Source of the DNA: a virus
IMG/VR virus record: IMGVR_UViG_3300024520_000331
Location: 1-31,521 of that record
Length of the DNA: 31,521 nt
Strand: one strand, 5' to 3'
Shown here: positions 29,989-31,521 of the stretch, piece by piece
Position numbering within the stretch: position 1 is the first letter of the stretch
Layout: every line of letters begins with the position of its first letter
Notes under the pieces: generated by a model
The model's database searches: none
What the model was told of the DNA's origin: nothing
The model's input: only the letters and a program-made list of their open reading frames with translations
Program-made: the position numbers and the translations under genes

Positions 29989-31125
29989 TTACTCGCTAAA
30001 ATCACCATCATAGATCAGCCTCTTGAGCAGAACGGCGGCAGCCACATCTTCTACCTTCGCGTCAAAACGAATAGTATAGACGATATAGGTCTGCCTGTTG
30101 ATAGCGTCCCGCTGAAGCTCAACTTTGATGTTCCGCTGTATACCTACTGCCAGGTTCTTCGGCGGCGTATATATCCCAAAGGAATATGTCCCGTTGGTGG
30201 CGTCAAAGTTATCCTTCGTGATGTTGCCCGATGTGGCCTCCATCGTCAGCGGTATAGACGGCACGGACACTATAGGGACTCTGCCGTAGGTCATTGCTTG
30301 ATTGCCCAGAATGGCCTGATCGCCCAGCGTGGTCGCCCGTGCGCTCAGAGCAGCAACATAGACGGCCTCGACTTTAGGAGCTATATAGAACCGCAACTCT
30401 TGGAGCGTGAACTTCTTGAGATACCTGGTTGGCAGATCGCGCAACATGGCATTGAACTTGAACTCCCATCGACCGCTAGTGTCGTCCTGCTCGGCTATGT
30501 TTCCGTCAAGCTGAAAGTCTGACGTGTGATCACCATAGTTACCGCCATTGATAAGGTTGGACGCGTCCAACATCACCGTTGAACCTGTGACGGTGTTGTT
30601 ATATGTCTCGCTTCCAGTTGACTGGCTGTTGTCCAACTGTCTGAACCAGCCGTCCATCTGCTTCCTCGCGTCCTTTGCTCCGAAACCGCTGGCGGTCGAA
30701 GTGTCTCCAATCAAGGCGACCTCTTCAAGCTCATTGGAAATCTTCTTTGCTGCTAACTCCATGACATGATCGAAATACCCAGGGCCTTCAGGCAAGTCCT
30801 CAAGGTCAGTATCCTTGATGGGTATAACTCCCACCAATTCCTTAGCCGCCAGACCGATCAGATTTTCATCGAGTTCTGTTAGGTACTCACCAGGCCCAAG
30901 CGTACCTGCGTATAATATCCTGTCGCTAATACCAAGATGACGGAGGTTCTTCTCGTTCTTCTTCATCCTGATAAAGTTGGCGTTCTTCCACAATACCGAC
31001 TCATCTTCCAGTACGTCCAAAAACGCGTCAGCTTCTTCCGCTTCAAGCACAATATTCGGCAAAGAGACGGCTTTCATGACCTGATCTTTCCCGATATTCC
31101 GCAGAAGGTTTTGATTTGATAGCAT
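29989..31125 (-). CDS. major capsid protein (HK97 fold)
   Basis: 378 residues from the ATG at 31125, which has AGAGGTG about eight bases upstream; a GTG at 31134 falls inside that site and is rejected. The N-terminus is a helical arm (LSNQNLLRNIGKDQVMKAV). Then come strand and loop segments: LWKNANFIRMKKNEKNLRHL and ENLIGLAAKELVGVIPIKDT. Next is the spine helix, DHVMELAAKKISNELEEVAL, ending in IGDTSTASGFGAKDA and a MDGWFRQL turn. The order 'I..DTDL-F-V--A-KI--ELE---L-GD---DGW' is the usual HK97-type core. The C-terminus has RVPIVSVPSIPL and IQRNIKVELQRDA, typical of the A-domain. No sign of a fused protease. Confidence 0.8.
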   Translation of the reverse strand: MLSNQNLLRNIGKDQVMKAVSLPNIVLEAEEADAFLDVLEDESVLWKNANFIRMKKNEKNLRHLGISDRILYAGTLGPGEYLTELDENLIGLAAKELVGVIPIKDTDLEDLPEGPGYFDHVMELAAKKISNELEEVALIGDTSTASGFGAKDARKQMDGWFRQLDNSQSTGSETYNNTVTGSTVMLDASNLINGGNYGDHTSDFQLDGNIAEQDDTSGRWEFKFNAMLRDLPTRYLKKFTLQELRFYIAPKVEAVYVAALSARATTLGDQAILGNQAMTYGRVPIVSVPSIPLTMEATSGNITKDNFDATNGTYSFGIYTPPKNLAVGIQRNIKVELQRDAINRQTYIVYTIRFDAKVEDVAAAVLLKRLIYDGDFSE

Positions 31126-31159
31126 GGTATTCACCTCTGTTTATTCTGTTTATATCAAA

Positions 31160-31178
31160 ACAGGCTTACAGAACCTGT
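31160..31178 (-). terminator. weak hairpin with short T-run before the capsid gene
   Basis: On the minus strand ACAGG (31178-31174) pairs with CCTGT (31164-31160) around a nine-base loop, followed by TTTT overlapping the stem end. It lies immediately after the stop of the upstream gene. The stem is only 5 bp, so at best this is a weak or leaky terminator or an mRNA processing hairpin separating the upstream gene from the highly expressed capsid gene. Confidence 0.25.
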
Positions 31179-31181
31179 CGT

Positions 31182-31521
31182 TTATGAATGTTGGAGAAGC
31201 TGCATACCCCAGTTTGATTGCGCTTTGGGATAGAGCGTCCCATATTTCTTGAGTCGTTCCTCCTTCGTTAGCTCGCCGTCCGCACTGAGATCTTCGCCCG
31301 CATCTTCACCCTCATCTTCGGAGACGCCGGTAGTTTTCTCCACCTTCTCGACTCGTTTGACTATCGCTTGGAACATTTCCGCGACAGTTTGTGGCGCATC
31401 ATCGCCAGAATCTTCAGGCTTGCCCCTTTTCTCAAGGGCTGCGAGAATAAGCTGCAAGTCGCTAGGTTCCTCTACCTTCATAACGACGCGCTCTGACTCA
31501 GGAAGCATATTGTTGAGCCTG
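31182..31521 (-). CDS. acidic protein before capsid gene (scaffold or maturation candidate), 3' part
   Basis: C-terminal portion; the frame remains open to the right edge, so the true start probably lies outside. At least 112 residues are visible. They are acidic and helical: a region with VVMKVEEPSDLQLILAALEK, a low-complexity acidic linker (SEDEGEDAGEDLSADGE) and a C-terminal helix ending in NWGMQLLQHS. A charged coil with acidic linker directly before the major capsid gene is typical for scaffolding proteins or the scaffold-like tail of a prohead protease. No catalytic residues are visible here. An internal ATG at 31508 could be a start, but nothing marks it as such. Confidence 0.5.
   Translation of the reverse strand, partial: RLNNMLPESERVVMKVEEPSDLQLILAALEKRGKPEDSGDDAPQTVAEMFQAIVKRVEKVEKTTGVSEDEGEDAGEDLSADGELTKEERLKKYGTLYPKAQSNWGMQLLQHS

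Noticed and set aside
31126-31134. GTG start for the major capsid protein
   Set aside because: The GTG lies inside the Shine-Dalgarno sequence that serves the ATG at 31125.
1-31521. Alternative genetic code with reassigned TAG
   Set aside because: TAG ends at least the GT2 gene and the short chaperone product, and no internal TAG interrupts a conserved protein.
1-31521. tRNA genes, CRISPR arrays, insertion sequences, integrase or attachment sites
   Set aside because: No cloverleaf, regularly spaced repeat-spacer pattern, transposase motif or terminal inverted repeats were seen. The 27-bp repeats are tandem without spacers.

Overview
This window looks like part of the genome, or an integrated copy, of a tailed dsDNA phage (Caudoviricetes) with a long non-contractile, siphovirus-like tail. 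Every credible gene lies on the minus strand, so transcription runs from position 31521 towards 1. The evidence for a siphovirus is a HK97-type major capsid protein, a tail tube protein, a tail assembly chaperone with a predicted -1 frameshift directly before a 1020-residue TP901-type tape measure protein, and no sheath or contractile baseplate genes. Terminase and portal would lie beyond the right edge, and I see no integrase, tRNA or CRISPR array. The host cannot be named. Shine-Dalgarno sites of the AGGAGG type are common, and TAA, TGA and TAG are all used as stops, so this is ordinary bacterial code.

Layout in the direction of transcription: (1) 31521-29689, head genes: the end of a probable scaffold or maturation protein, the major capsid protein and a small protein. 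(2) 29675-25773: a five-repeat virion-type protein, a GC-rich hairpin, a small phage protein, a connector-like protein, a nine-cysteine metal-binding-type protein and a beta-rich protein. (3) 25776-19891: a giant 1780-residue mosaic repeat protein, a small gene containing a 27-bp tandem repeat, and a coiled-coil protein. (4) 19894-15862: three sugar-transfer genes (a GT4-methyltransferase fusion, a CgeB/GT4-like enzyme, and GT2 with TPR-like repeats). (5) 15859-8354: the neck and tail module (coiled coil, putative head closure, tail terminator, tube, gp10-like protein, chaperone with frameshift, tape measure, small distal tail protein, hub-like protein). (6) 8357-2757: a three-repeat protein, a methyltransferase, a GT8-GT9 double glycosyltransferase and a fibre-like protein with a seven-bladed RCC1 propeller. 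(7) 2741-1917: a small protein and two holin-like membrane proteins. (8) 1664-1: a consensus sigma70 promoter drives an early-type operon of small genes, including an XRE-type regulator and the start of a PD-(D/E)XK (RecB/Cas4-like) nuclease.

The most striking theme is a set of at least four glycosyltransferase domains in three further genes besides the CgeB-like one, plus two methyltransferase domains. They are translationally coupled to, and interleaved with, large repeat-rich surface-type proteins. The simplest hypothesis is that the phage glycosylates and perhaps methylates its own virion fibres or decorations, possibly on the Thr-cluster repeats of the 1780-residue protein. Modification of host surface glycans is the main alternative. 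Genes are tightly packed, with ten start/stop overlaps of the ATGA type, so the late region probably forms one or a few long polycistronic transcripts.
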